Assembly (NCBI GenBank): GCA_046154525.1
Contig: JBJXDS010000150.1
Span: forward strand, 1 to 17,779
DNA: 17,779 nucleotides
Direction: 5' to 3'
From: JABWCE01 sp046154525
GTDB lineage: Bacteria; Bacteroidota; Bacteroidia; NS11-12g; UBA9320
A program made the translations under genes and the position numbers. Of the stretch, positions 1 through 7,951 are shown piece after piece (position 1 is the stretch's first letter; each line of letters begins with the position of its first letter). Below the pieces are notes generated by a model. That model searched no databases. It was not told the DNA's origin and worked only from the letters and a program-made list of their open reading frames with translations.

Positions 1-2
1 AT

Positions 3-845
3 TCTAACCCGCTAATGGGTATTCTTTTAGAAATTGAAAGGAAAAGTTTGGATAGAACGACAGGATATGAAGTAACTGATGATAAAGGTTGGGCCACAGG
101 TATGGTTCCCCTCAATGAGGTAATGACGTTATTAATTAGAAATAGATGTGGTGATGAAATATATCATCAATCAATAGGGCCATTTACCAGTGAAACCACT
201 TTACCTAATATAAAATTGATGGATGAAAAAACCTTTAAACTTTAGGGAAGTTTAAAAAACTGTAAAGGAGAGGTAGTAAAAGAAGGTTATATTGTATTTA
301 GAGAAGTTGGAAAAAATCCAATGTATTTTTCTGTTAATAATGGCGAAATAAATACAAAAATCCCCTTTTGCAAACTTGGAAATTATGGCGTAAAAGGTTT
401 TGATTATACTACATTTCTTACTACAAATATTTTTGAAGGAACACTAAGTGAGCCGATTTCAAATTTTGGAGTATTAGCAGCATGTGATTCTTTTGGAGAG
501 TACATATCATATTCTGTAGATGGGAAACCAGCTAAAATAATAACTAGTTTAATCGAATGTTATGATAAAAGTGGTGGTTTTGAAATAAGTGCTAAATATG
601 GACTTGATTATTTTCAGCTTAGTTCCAGTAAAAAAACGAACGGCAAATATGGTTTATTAGATATTAACTTTAGTGCTGCTGATATTCATTATGCTCCAGG
701 CGGTTTGAATATTATTTTTAATTTGCAATACGGAAAATCAAAAGGTGATTTTGTAGATATTGAAATTAGTGGATCATTCATGGATTTTGTTGATTTAAGC
801 ACCCATACTGTTAAGGGAATTGTCCATGTAAAAAGAGATAATTAA
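3..845 (+). CDS. Secreted carboxypeptidase-regulatory-like repeat protein, 5' end outside window, interrupted by in-frame TAG
   Basis: The frame is open from base 3 to the TAA at 843-845 except for one TAG at 243-245. Before the TAG, residues such as NRCGDEIYHQSIGPF (within 15-245) match the 'CG..iY...IGPF' core of Bacteroidota surface or secreted proteins with carboxypeptidase-regulatory/Ig-like modules. Just after it comes GSLKNCKGEVVKEGYIVF, the usual 'tG.l.nC.G.pV.nGYv' start of the next module. The modules therefore abut across the TAG in the same frame, so this is one gene and not two. Under the standard code the C-terminal part could only be made by restarting at the ATG at 321, which would begin inside the module and is probably not a real start. 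No enzymatic motif is visible; binding or adhesion at the cell surface is inference. The gene converges on the SDR gene with a 4-base gap. Confident of one interrupted gene, less so of the function. Confidence 0.75.
243..245 (+). other. In-frame amber (TAG) codon inside the repeat-protein gene
   Basis: The TAG lies in frame between residues ...KTFKL and GSLKNC.... In this module family the residue before the Gly is normally Thr or Ser, so a TCG to TAG change is one simple origin. CAG to TAG is another. Confidence 0.85.
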
Positions 846-849
846 ATGC

Positions 850-1638
850 CTACAAACACCCAGTCCTTCCGCCATCCACTACCACATTCGTACCTGTAAT
901 ATACCCCGCCCATGGCGAAGCTAAAAACGTAGCGGCATAAGCGAGTTCTTCGGGCGTTCCAAATCGTCCTGCTGGTATTTCATGTAGCATTTCAGCCTCG
1001 GCTTCGGCTTCAGTTTTATTAGCCTTTTCGGCTTTGTTACTTATTATTCCGGTTAGGCGTTCGGTTTTGGTAGCTCCCGGTAAAATATTATTTACTGTAA
1101 TTCCAAATGGGGCCAATTCCGTTGCTAAAGTTTTACTCCAATTAGCCACCGCTCCGCGAATAGTATTGCTAACTCCCAAACCTTTCAAAGGCATTTTAAC
1201 GGAGGTGGAAATAATATTGATTATCCGACCGTATTTTTCAGCTTTCATTCCCTGAATTAAAGCTTTGGCCATAATATGATTGCACAATAAATGGGCTTTA
1301 AAGGCATCGGTAAATTCATCCAAATCTGCCATGGAAACTGCCCCCGGAGGTGGGCCACCCGTATTATTTATTAAAATATGAACGGTTTTTTGTTTTAGGA
1401 TAAAAGTATTAATCACCTCCTCCAATATATTGGGTTTTGAAAAATCGGCTACCAAATAATTATGAATTTGTCCTTTGGAAGTGTCAAGGTCGTTGATGCT
1501 TCCTCTTAAAATGGATTCATTTCTGGCTACCAAAGTTACCGATGCTCCTGATGCCGCCAATTGAACTGCAATGGCTTTCCCTATTCCTTTGGTGCTGCCA
1601 CACACGAGGGCTTGTTTTCCTTTTAGGTCAATTTTCAT
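850..1638 (-). CDS. SDR-family oxidoreductase-like protein lacking the YxxxK pair
   Basis: 262 aa, the usual length for a classical short-chain dehydrogenase/reductase. Visible features in order: the nucleotide-binding turn GSTKGIG (residues 14-20), the NNTGG motif (91-95), the Ser-containing strand IISTS (142-146), then the helix where YxxxK should be, and a C-terminal VDGGRTG. At the active site the sequence reads S157-N-T-I-R161, so Tyr is replaced by Ser and Lys by Arg, while the surrounding helix and the following TVNNILPG are intact. I recall a 3-oxoacyl-ACP-reductase-like SDR subgroup that departs from the standard catalytic tetrad in this way, so this is probably a subfamily trait and not damage. 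Whether it is a reductase is unknown. It starts 25 bases after the kbl stop and is probably transcribed with it. An acidic EAEAEAE run lies at about 210-216. The stop is TAG. Confidence 0.9.
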   Translation of the reverse strand: MKIDLKGKQALVCGSTKGIGKAIAVQLAASGASVTLVARNESILRGSINDLDTSKGQIHNYLVADFSKPNILEEVINTFILKQKTVHILINNTGGPPPGAVSMADLDEFTDAFKAHLLCNHIMAKALIQGMKAEKYGRIINIISTSVKMPLKGLGVSNTIRGAVANWSKTLATELAPFGITVNNILPGATKTERLTGIISNKAEKANKTEAEAEAEMLHEIPAGRFGTPEELAYAATFLASPWAGYITGTNVVVDGGRTGCL

Positions 1639-1663
1639 TTTTAATTTTTTTAAAAAGCGGATT

Positions 1664-2854
1664 TTATTTAATGACGCCTAAATTTTTACCCACTTTAGTA
1701 AAAGCTGCAATGGCTTTGTCCAGATGATGCCTTTCATGTCCGGCGGATATTTGAACCCGTATTCTTGCCAAACCTTTGGCCACCACCGGAAAATAAAAAC
1801 CAATAACATAAATACCTTCGGCCAAAAGTTGCTCCGCAAAATCCTGAGCCAACTTAGCATCATACAACATCAATGGGCAAATAGGATGAACACCGGGTTT
1901 AATATCAAATCCAGCAGCAGTCATTTGCTCACGGAAATATTTTGTATTTGTCTCTAATTTATCCCTCAATTCTGTGGTTTCGCTCAGCATATCAAAAACA
2001 GCTATGGAAGCTCCGACAATAGACGGAGCCACTGTATTGCTGAATAAATAAGGTCGTGACCGCTGACGCAATAAGTCAATTATTTCTTTTTTACCACTGG
2101 TAAAACCGCCTGATGCACCGCCTAAAGCTTTTCCAAGAGTTCCGGTTATAATATCAATTTTACCCATCACCCCACAATGTTCGTGGGTTCCCCGTCCGGT
2201 TTTCCCTATAAACCCGCTCGCATGACATTCGTCCACCATTATCAAAGCGGTATACTTTTCAGCTAAAGCTACAATTTTATCCAATTGGGCAATGATTCCA
2301 TCCATACTGAAAACCCCGTCTGTAACAATTATCCGATGCCTTAAATTTTGGGTTTCTTTTAATTTTTCCTCCAAATCGGCCATGTCGTTATTGTTATAAC
2401 GGTAACGTTGGGCTTTGCAAAGCCTTACTCCGTCAATAATTGAAGCATGGTTCAATGCATCACTAATAATGGCATCCCGATCATCAAATAAAGGTTCAAA
2501 TACTCCGCCGTTAGCATCAAAAGCAGCAGCATACAAAATGGTATCTTCCGTTCCTAAAAATTCAGAAATCTTTTTTTCCAATTGTTTATGAATATCCTGG
2601 GTTCCGCAAATAAACCTAACACTGCTCATCCCGAAACCATGACTATCTATAGCTTTCTTTGCCGCTTCAATTACTTTCGGGTGTGATGATAATCCCAAAT
2701 AATTATTGGCACAAAAATTTATAACCTTGCTACCATCGGCCAACGTTATATCGGCCCCTTGTGGTGAAGCAATTATTCGTTCGCGTTTATAAAGATCTGC
2801 TTCTTTAATATCGGCTAATTCTTTTTCTAAAACGGGTTTAAGAGTATCGTACAT
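1664..2854 (-). CDS. kbl: 2-amino-3-ketobutyrate CoA ligase (glycine C-acetyltransferase)
   Basis: 396 aa, close to the 398 aa of the E. coli enzyme. It is a cytoplasmic PLP-dependent alpha-oxoamine synthase that converts 2-amino-3-oxobutyrate plus CoA to glycine and acetyl-CoA, the second step of the threonine dehydrogenase route of threonine breakdown. Family landmarks are complete: NYLGLSSHP (51-59), the cofactor-stacking His in DALNHASI (H136), MVDECHASG with Asp208 and His211, and the PLP-binding lysine K242 in TGTLGKALGGASGG. The N-terminal YDTLKPVLEKEL is typical of Kbl and argues against the paralogues BioF and HemA. It is the first gene of a two-gene unit with the downstream SDR. A TAnnTTTG box lies 19 nt before the ATG. 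The usual partner, threonine 3-dehydrogenase, is not next to it. Confidence 0.95.
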   Translation of the reverse strand: MYDTLKPVLEKELADIKEADLYKRERIIASPQGADITLADGSKVINFCANNYLGLSSHPKVIEAAKKAIDSHGFGMSSVRFICGTQDIHKQLEKKISEFLGTEDTILYAAAFDANGGVFEPLFDDRDAIISDALNHASIIDGVRLCKAQRYRYNNNDMADLEEKLKETQNLRHRIIVTDGVFSMDGIIAQLDKIVALAEKYTALIMVDECHASGFIGKTGRGTHEHCGVMGKIDIITGTLGKALGGASGGFTSGKKEIIDLLRQRSRPYLFSNTVAPSIVGASIAVFDMLSETTELRDKLETNTKYFREQMTAAGFDIKPGVHPICPLMLYDAKLAQDFAEQLLAEGIYVIGFYFPVVAKGLARIRVQISAGHERHHLDKAIAAFTKVGKNLGVIK

Positions 2855-2873
2855 AATTTCTAAAAAATGGCTA

Positions 2874-2881
2874 CAAAGATA
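2874..2881 (-). promoter_or_regulatory. kbl promoter -7 box (TATCTTTG)
   Basis: An exact match to the Bacteroidota TAnnTTTG -7 element on the minus strand, 19 nt before the kbl ATG. No clear -33 TTG is seen at the usual distance. Confidence 0.6.
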
Positions 2882-2983
2882 TATAGCATAAGGTAACCCG
2901 TATAAAAAAATTTATCTAATCAGGTTTTTGCAATGTTCTAACCAAATCGTAAATCTAAAATTAAAAATCGTAAATATTTAGGC

Positions 2984-2991
2984 TACGTTTG
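2984..2991 (+). promoter_or_regulatory. ftsH promoter -7 box (TACGTTTG)
   Basis: A TAnnTTTG match in the 187-base divergent gap between kbl and ftsH, 50 nt before the ftsH ATG. No convincing -33 element is present. The rest of the gap is AT-rich with no other structure I can support. Confidence 0.5.
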
Positions 2992-3041
2992 TAAATCCTT
3001 TTGGCATATCAATTGTTTTAATAAACACTACATAATATTAA

Positions 3042-5162
3042 ATGGAAGAACCAACACCTAAGCCGGAACAAAAAACCCGCATCGTTTTCAAACGCAATCA
3101 AGCCCCAAACGATAATAACAAGAAGCCCGAAAACAACAATCCTCTAGACCGACCTAAAAAACCAGTAGGTCCTAAATTTAGCTTTTACTGGATTTATGGC
3201 ATATTGGCAGTCGTTTTTTTGTTCTTTTCCTACTTTTCTAATAATGCTGCCAAAACCATTGATACAAAAAAACTTAAGCAATTGCTTTATAAAGGAGATG
3301 TAGCCAGAGTTGTAGTAATTAACCGTCAAAAAGCTGAAGTCTTTTTAACCGACTCGGCCAAAAGTAAAGCAGAATACAAAAAAGACCTTGGAGAGGAAAG
3401 TGTTTTTGCCGATACAAAAGCAGCCAACTATGTGTTGGATGATATTGGAGATTATAAAACCTTTAGTGATTTGGTAAATAACACCCAGCAAAATCTACCC
3501 GAAGACAAACGTGTAATTATTGACTCACAAATACGTAGTGATTATCTTAAGGAGTTTATGCCCTGGATAATAATGATTTCAATATTTGGGCTGTTCTGGT
3601 TTTTTATGATGAGAAGAGTTGGTGGAGGTGGTGGCCCCGGCGGCCAAATTTTTAATATTGGAAGGAGCAAAGCCCAGTTGTTCGATAAAGACACCAAAGT
3701 AAACATTACATTTAAGGATGTAGCTGGATTAGAAGAAGCAAAAGTGGAAGTAATGGAAATTGTGGATTTCCTAAAAAATCCAAAAAAATATACTGACTTA
3801 GGGGGTAAAATACCTAAAGGAGCTTTATTAATTGGCCCTCCGGGAACTGGTAAAACCCTTATGGCAAAAGCCGTGGCTGGTGAAGCCAATGTACCTTTTT
3901 TCTCACTATCAGGTTCCGATTTTGTAGAAATGTTTGTGGGAGTTGGAGCTAGCCGTGTTCGTGATTTATTCAGGCAGGCTAAAGAAAAAGCACCCTGTAT
4001 AATATTTATTGATGAAATAGATGCCGTGGGCCGAGCCAGAGGAAAAGGTGCTATTCAAGGAGGAAATGATGAACGTGAGAATACTTTAAACCAGTTACTC
4101 ACTGAAATGGATGGTTTCCAAACTGATTCTGGGGTAATAATATTAGCCGCAACAAACCGCCCTGATATTTTAGATTCAGCGTTACTAAGGCCTGGAAGAT
4201 TCGACAGACAAATTTCTATCGATCGCCCTGATCTGGTAGGACGTGAAGAAATTTTTAAAGTGCATTTAAAAAACTTAAAACTTGGTACCGATATTGACCC
4301 TAAAAAACTATCGGCCCAAACTCCGGGTTTTGCAGGGGCTGAAATTGCGAATGTATGCAATGAAGCTGCACTAATAGCAGCTCGTAACAATAAAACAGAG
4401 ATAAACATGCCTGATTTTCAGGATGCCATTGATCGTGTAATTGGTGGCCTTGAAAAGAAAAATAAAATTATTTCCCCTGAAGAAAAGAAAATTGTGGCCT
4501 ACCACGAAGCAGGACACGCCATAGCAGGTTGGTTTCTTGAATTTGCAGATCCATTGGTTAAAGTATCAATTGTTCCGCGGGGGGTGGCTGCCTTAGGCTA
4601 TGCCCAGTATTTACCTAAAGAACAATACTTATATCGTTCCGAGCAATTGATTGATATGATGTGTATGACTTTAGGAGGTCGCGTAGCCGAAGATGTTTTC
4701 TTTGGAAAAGTATCAACTGGTGCCCAAAATGATTTGGAAAAAATTACCAAAATGGCCTACGCCATGGTTACTATTTATGGAATGAATGAAAGAGTTGGCC
4801 ATATTTCATTTCGTGATGATGCCGGAGAGTATGGATTAATGGGTAAACCGTATTCAGAAAATACTTCTCAAATGATTGACGAAGAAGTTCGCAAACTTAT
4901 TGAAGAAGCTTATCAAAGAACAAAAGATTTAATTATTGAACATCGCGAGCACCTAGAAAATTTAGCTCAAGCCTTGTTGGCCAAAGAAATTTTGTTCCAG
5001 CAAGATCTGGAGGGAATTATTGGCAAGCGACCCTTTGATACCAAAACCACCTATCAGGAATACATGGATAAGCCCGAAGCAATAGTGCTGGAACCAACCC
5101 CTGAAGTTAAGGATTCAGCTGAAGTAGAATTAGAACCACCAACCGAAACACCAATAGCTTGA
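3042..5162 (+). CDS. ftsH: ATP-dependent zinc metalloprotease FtsH
   Basis: 706 aa membrane-anchored AAA+ protease that degrades misfolded membrane proteins and short-lived cytoplasmic regulators as a hexamer. Order of parts: a polar, Pro/Asn/Lys-rich cytoplasmic extension (1-45), TM1 (about 47-65), a periplasmic domain, TM2 (about 173-190), a Gly-rich linker, then the AAA domain with Walker A GPPGTGKT (265-272), Walker B IIFIDEID (320-327), the FVGVGASRVRDLF pore/helix region, and the second region of homology with arginine fingers R383 and R386. The M41 protease domain has the zinc motif HEAGH (488-492) and a third ligand Asp564 in AQNDLEKIT. The Pro/Glu-rich tail is typical. All catalytic residues are present. 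The protease gene 85 bases downstream on the same strand may be co-transcribed. The stop is TGA. Confidence 0.97.
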   Translation: MEEPTPKPEQKTRIVFKRNQAPNDNNKKPENNNPLDRPKKPVGPKFSFYWIYGILAVVFLFFSYFSNNAAKTIDTKKLKQLLYKGDVARVVVINRQKAEVFLTDSAKSKAEYKKDLGEESVFADTKAANYVLDDIGDYKTFSDLVNNTQQNLPEDKRVIIDSQIRSDYLKEFMPWIIMISIFGLFWFFMMRRVGGGGGPGGQIFNIGRSKAQLFDKDTKVNITFKDVAGLEEAKVEVMEIVDFLKNPKKYTDLGGKIPKGALLIGPPGTGKTLMAKAVAGEANVPFFSLSGSDFVEMFVGVGASRVRDLFRQAKEKAPCIIFIDEIDAVGRARGKGAIQGGNDERENTLNQLLTEMDGFQTDSGVIILAATNRPDILDSALLRPGRFDRQISIDRPDLVGREEIFKVHLKNLKLGTDIDPKKLSAQTPGFAGAEIANVCNEAALIAARNNKTEINMPDFQDAIDRVIGGLEKKNKIISPEEKKIVAYHEAGHAIAGWFLEFADPLVKVSIVPRGVAALGYAQYLPKEQYLYRSEQLIDMMCMTLGGRVAEDVFFGKVSTGAQNDLEKITKMAYAMVTIYGMNERVGHISFRDDAGEYGLMGKPYSENTSQMIDEEVRKLIEEAYQRTKDLIIEHREHLENLAQALLAKEILFQQDLEGIIGKRPFDTKTTYQEYMDKPEAIVLEPTPEVKDSAEVELEPPTETPIA

Positions 5163-5247
5163 TTTAATCGAAATAAAACGTTTTTATAACCAATACAACC
5201 TGTATCTAAACAATATTAATTGAGAAATTTGCTTTTGTATATTTAAT

Positions 5248-7329
5248 ATGACATTGAAAAAAATTCTACTTGTACTTGTTCCCGTTTCCTTAATTGGAAC
5301 AGGTTTTTTTATAAAAACTCAGGAATCTGGCAAAAGTTTTCTGGTACCAGCTATTTTAGAAAATCTTAAAACTTTCCATTATAATCCTGCAGATATTAAT
5401 GATGGATTTTCGAAAAAAGTATTTGATGAGTTTTTAGGAGTTTTGGATGGAAACAAACGATTTTTTACAGAAAAAGATATTAATCAACTTTCGTTTTATA
5501 AAACTAAAATTGATGACCTGTCTAAAGAAGGCAGTTATGAATTTTTTGATAAAACCATGGCTATTTATGAAAGCAGAATCAATCAAAATCAGATTTGGTT
5601 CCGTGAATTTTTATCCCAGCCTATTGAATTTACCTCTAATGAAACTTTTGTAATTGACGACAAACAACCCTATGCAAAAGATGATGCCGAGCTAAAAGAG
5701 AGGGTGAGAAAATCGTTGAAGTATGCAGTGATGACTCGCTTGGCCACTAATATTGAAACTCAGGAATCTTCAAAGGCACGAAAAGATACAATTATAAAAA
5801 TACTTTCAATGGATACCCTCGAAACTCAAGCCCGACGTGGGGTTTTAAAATCACAGGAAGATTTTGTAAATCGGTGGCACAAGGTTAAGCCTGACGAAAA
5901 ATTGAGCTATTATATAAATTCAATAACCTCCATCTTTGATCCCCACACTAATTATTTTCCTCCTGCCGAAAAAGAAAAATTTGATATAAGCATGTCGGGG
6001 CAATTGGAAGGAATAGGGGCCTCGTTGCAGGAAAAAGATGGGTTCATAAAAGTAATGAGAATTGTACCTGGTAGCCCCTCTGCATTGCAAGGCGAACTTA
6101 AAGAAGGAGATATCATTCTAAAAGTAGCCCAAGGGTCTGGTGAACCGGTTGATATTGTTAATATGCCTATTGACGATGCAATTAAAATGATCCGCGGACC
6201 TAAAGGTACAGAGGTGAGGCTAACCATTAAAAAACCGGATGGAACGATCAAGGTTATTAAAATTATTCGTGATGTTGTTATTTTGGATGAAACCTTTGCT
6301 AAATCAGTTGTTATAGAAGATAATGATCACAAAAAAACCGGTTACCTTTACCTTCCCACGTTTTATACGGATATGAATGGAAAAGGTGGCAGGACAAGCT
6401 GGGATGATGTTAAAAAAGAAATAGCCAAACTTAAGAAGGCCGGTGTTGGTCGTATTATTTTTGACTTAAGAAATAATGGAGGAGGCTCTTTGCAGGATGT
6501 AGTTACTATGTCTGGTCTTTTTATTGAAAAAGGTCCTGTTGTTCAGGTTAAATCACGCGATGATAGCCCTGAATCATTAGAAGATCATGACCCATCGGTG
6601 CAATGGGATGGGCCACTTGTATTAATGGTTAACCAGTTTAGTGCCTCTGCCAGCGAAATTATTGCAGCTGCGATGCAAGATTATAAGCGTGCTGTAATTA
6701 TAGGAAGCAACCACACCTTTGGAAAAGGAACCGTTCAAAGGTTTGTAGACCTTAATGAAACTATTCGCAGCAAAGAGGCCACCGAATTTGGCTCATTAAA
6801 AATTACTATTCAAAAATTTTATAGAATTGATGGTGGGGCCACTCAGCTCAAAGGAGTTTTGTCTGATATTGAATTGCCCGATAATTTCACTTATCTTGAA
6901 TCGGGTGAAGGGGAACAAGATTACCCTATGGTGTGGGATAAGATAAAACCCGCCAGCTACAAACCTTACAATACATACATTTCAAATTTGTCCGCTATAA
7001 AAGCTAATTCTGTTAAACGAGTTAAATCTAACAAGGTATTTAACCTTATAGATGAAAATGCAAAACGTATTAAAGCAGAGAACGAACGAAAGGAAGTTAC
7101 TTTAAATCTTAAGGCCTATATGGCGGAAGAAAAACAAAGAAAAGAAAAATCGAAAAGTTTGGAAGACCTTAATAAAGAAAATTCGGAGCTTATTATTACT
7201 ACGCTCGACGAAGATAAAAAAGATCTGGAAAGTGATAAAGCTAAAAACGAAAGAGCTAAAGAATGGTATAAAAACCTAAAAAAAGACCCTTACTTATTTG
7301 AGGCTTTGCAAGTAGCTGAAGAATTATAA
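5248..7329 (+). CDS. prc: Tail-specific (C-terminal processing) S41 peptidase
   Basis: 693 aa, the size of Tsp/Prc-type periplasmic proteases. The N terminus has a hydrophobic export/anchor segment (about 5-22). A helical N-terminal domain follows, with YFPPAEKEKFDISM before a PDZ domain (about 245-335) containing GIGASL and the RGPKGTEV loop. The S41 catalytic domain includes DLRNNGGGSL (406-414), the nucleophile Ser467 in FSASASE, Asp478, and the general base Lys493 in TFGKGTVQ, spaced as in E. coli Tsp. The C-terminal 130 residues are charged, helical and lysine-rich (Tsp C-terminal domain). The role is removal or trimming of envelope proteins with non-polar C termini. It follows ftsH by 85 bases and ends in a strong terminator. 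A promoter of its own is not clear: TATATTTA at 5238 misses the consensus by one base and abuts the ATG. Confidence 0.93.
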   Translation: MTLKKILLVLVPVSLIGTGFFIKTQESGKSFLVPAILENLKTFHYNPADINDGFSKKVFDEFLGVLDGNKRFFTEKDINQLSFYKTKIDDLSKEGSYEFFDKTMAIYESRINQNQIWFREFLSQPIEFTSNETFVIDDKQPYAKDDAELKERVRKSLKYAVMTRLATNIETQESSKARKDTIIKILSMDTLETQARRGVLKSQEDFVNRWHKVKPDEKLSYYINSITSIFDPHTNYFPPAEKEKFDISMSGQLEGIGASLQEKDGFIKVMRIVPGSPSALQGELKEGDIILKVAQGSGEPVDIVNMPIDDAIKMIRGPKGTEVRLTIKKPDGTIKVIKIIRDVVILDETFAKSVVIEDNDHKKTGYLYLPTFYTDMNGKGGRTSWDDVKKEIAKLKKAGVGRIIFDLRNNGGGSLQDVVTMSGLFIEKGPVVQVKSRDDSPESLEDHDPSVQWDGPLVLMVNQFSASASEIIAAAMQDYKRAVIIGSNHTFGKGTVQRFVDLNETIRSKEATEFGSLKITIQKFYRIDGGATQLKGVLSDIELPDNFTYLESGEGEQDYPMVWDKIKPASYKPYNTYISNLSAIKANSVKRVKSNKVFNLIDENAKRIKAENERKEVTLNLKAYMAEEKQRKEKSKSLEDLNKENSELIITTLDEDKKDLESDKAKNERAKEWYKNLKKDPYLFEALQVAEEL

Positions 7330-7355
7330 AACACTCTAGTTAAATTATTAATAAT

Positions 7356-7383
7356 AAAAGCCACCGATTGGTGGCTTTTTTTA
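7356..7383 (+). terminator. Rho-independent terminator after the S41 protease gene
   Basis: A 10-bp stem AAAAGCCACC / GGTGGCTTTT with a GATT loop, followed by a T tract. An A-rich left flank means it can also work on the minus strand, ending transcription from the 7420-7824 gene. Confidence 0.9.
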
Positions 7384-7419
7384 TTAATAATTTATTACCC
7401 AATTTTAACAAGAAGAATT

Positions 7420-7824
7420 TTATACTTTTTTTCTCCTAACTAACATAAACTGCACATCATGTTTATTAACACTCCCCTTTTGATCATTTACACCAAAAAA
7501 AACACGGTAAACTCCCGATTCCTTTACATCAAAAGGTAAATCAATAACTTTCATGGAAGTATCGGTATTCTTGGCCTTCACATATTCATCTTCTAAATTG
7601 AATACCTGTATAGAAGCCATAGCCGAATCCATCAGATGGTTCAAAATAAAAATATAATCGAAACCTTTTTCGGCAGCAAACTCTGTATTATACCACATCC
7701 CATCTACCATTGTAAGACTCTGGCTTTTCACATATCCCCACCCAATACTTGGATGGTATTCTGTAACCTGAGCCTTCGCAAAGATTCCAGAAAAAATTAA
7801 TAATAATACTATAAAATATCTCAT
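7420..7824 (-). CDS. Small exported protein of unknown function
   Basis: 134 aa. A clear signal peptide is visible (MRYFIVLLLIFSGIFAKA, probable cleavage after AKA at residue 18), giving a mature protein of about 116 aa exported to the periplasm or beyond. The mature part alternates hydrophobic and polar stretches (VFNLEDEYV, VIDLPFDV, GVYRVFFGV, VQFMLVRRK), suggesting a small beta-sandwich. There are no cysteines and no catalytic motif. I do not recognise the family. It is a single gene with its own -7 box 13 nt before the ATG, and it converges on the S41 protease gene, sharing the hairpin terminator. Confidence 0.8.
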   Translation of the reverse strand: MRYFIVLLLIFSGIFAKAQVTEYHPSIGWGYVKSQSLTMVDGMWYNTEFAAEKGFDYIFILNHLMDSAMASIQVFNLEDEYVKAKNTDTSMKVIDLPFDVKESGVYRVFFGVNDQKGSVNKHDVQFMLVRRKKV

Positions 7825-7837
7825 TACTTTCTAACTG

Positions 7838-7845
7838 CAAATTTA
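7838..7845 (-). promoter_or_regulatory. -7 box (TAAATTTG) of the 7420-7824 gene
   Basis: An exact TAnnTTTG match on the minus strand, 13 nt before the ATG, giving a very short leader. Confidence 0.55.
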
Positions 7846-7935
7846 AGACTACTTATTATTAAAGACGAATAAATACACTTTATCGCATCTTTTTATATAT
7901 AATTATATTGTCACAATAAAAAATTGACTTTGGAT

Positions 7936-7943
7936 TATCTTTG
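7936..7943 (+). promoter_or_regulatory. -7 box (TATCTTTG) of the asparaginase gene
   Basis: An exact TAnnTTTG match ending only 8 nt before the ATG at 7952, so the transcript would be leaderless or nearly so. A TTG at 7908-7910 lies 25 nt upstream, longer than the usual 19-21. Confidence 0.6.
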
Positions 7944-7951
7944 CAATCCAA

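Noticed and set aside
978..1015. Short repeated units (cggctt) suggesting a tandem repeat
   Set aside because: Only two to three copies, inside the SDR gene, encoding the acidic EAEAEAE run; not a separate element.
3542..3889. Long antisense open frames inside ftsH, the SDR and other genes
   Set aside because: They lie opposite strongly conserved coding sequence and show no recognisable family or start signals; they are shadows of the real genes.
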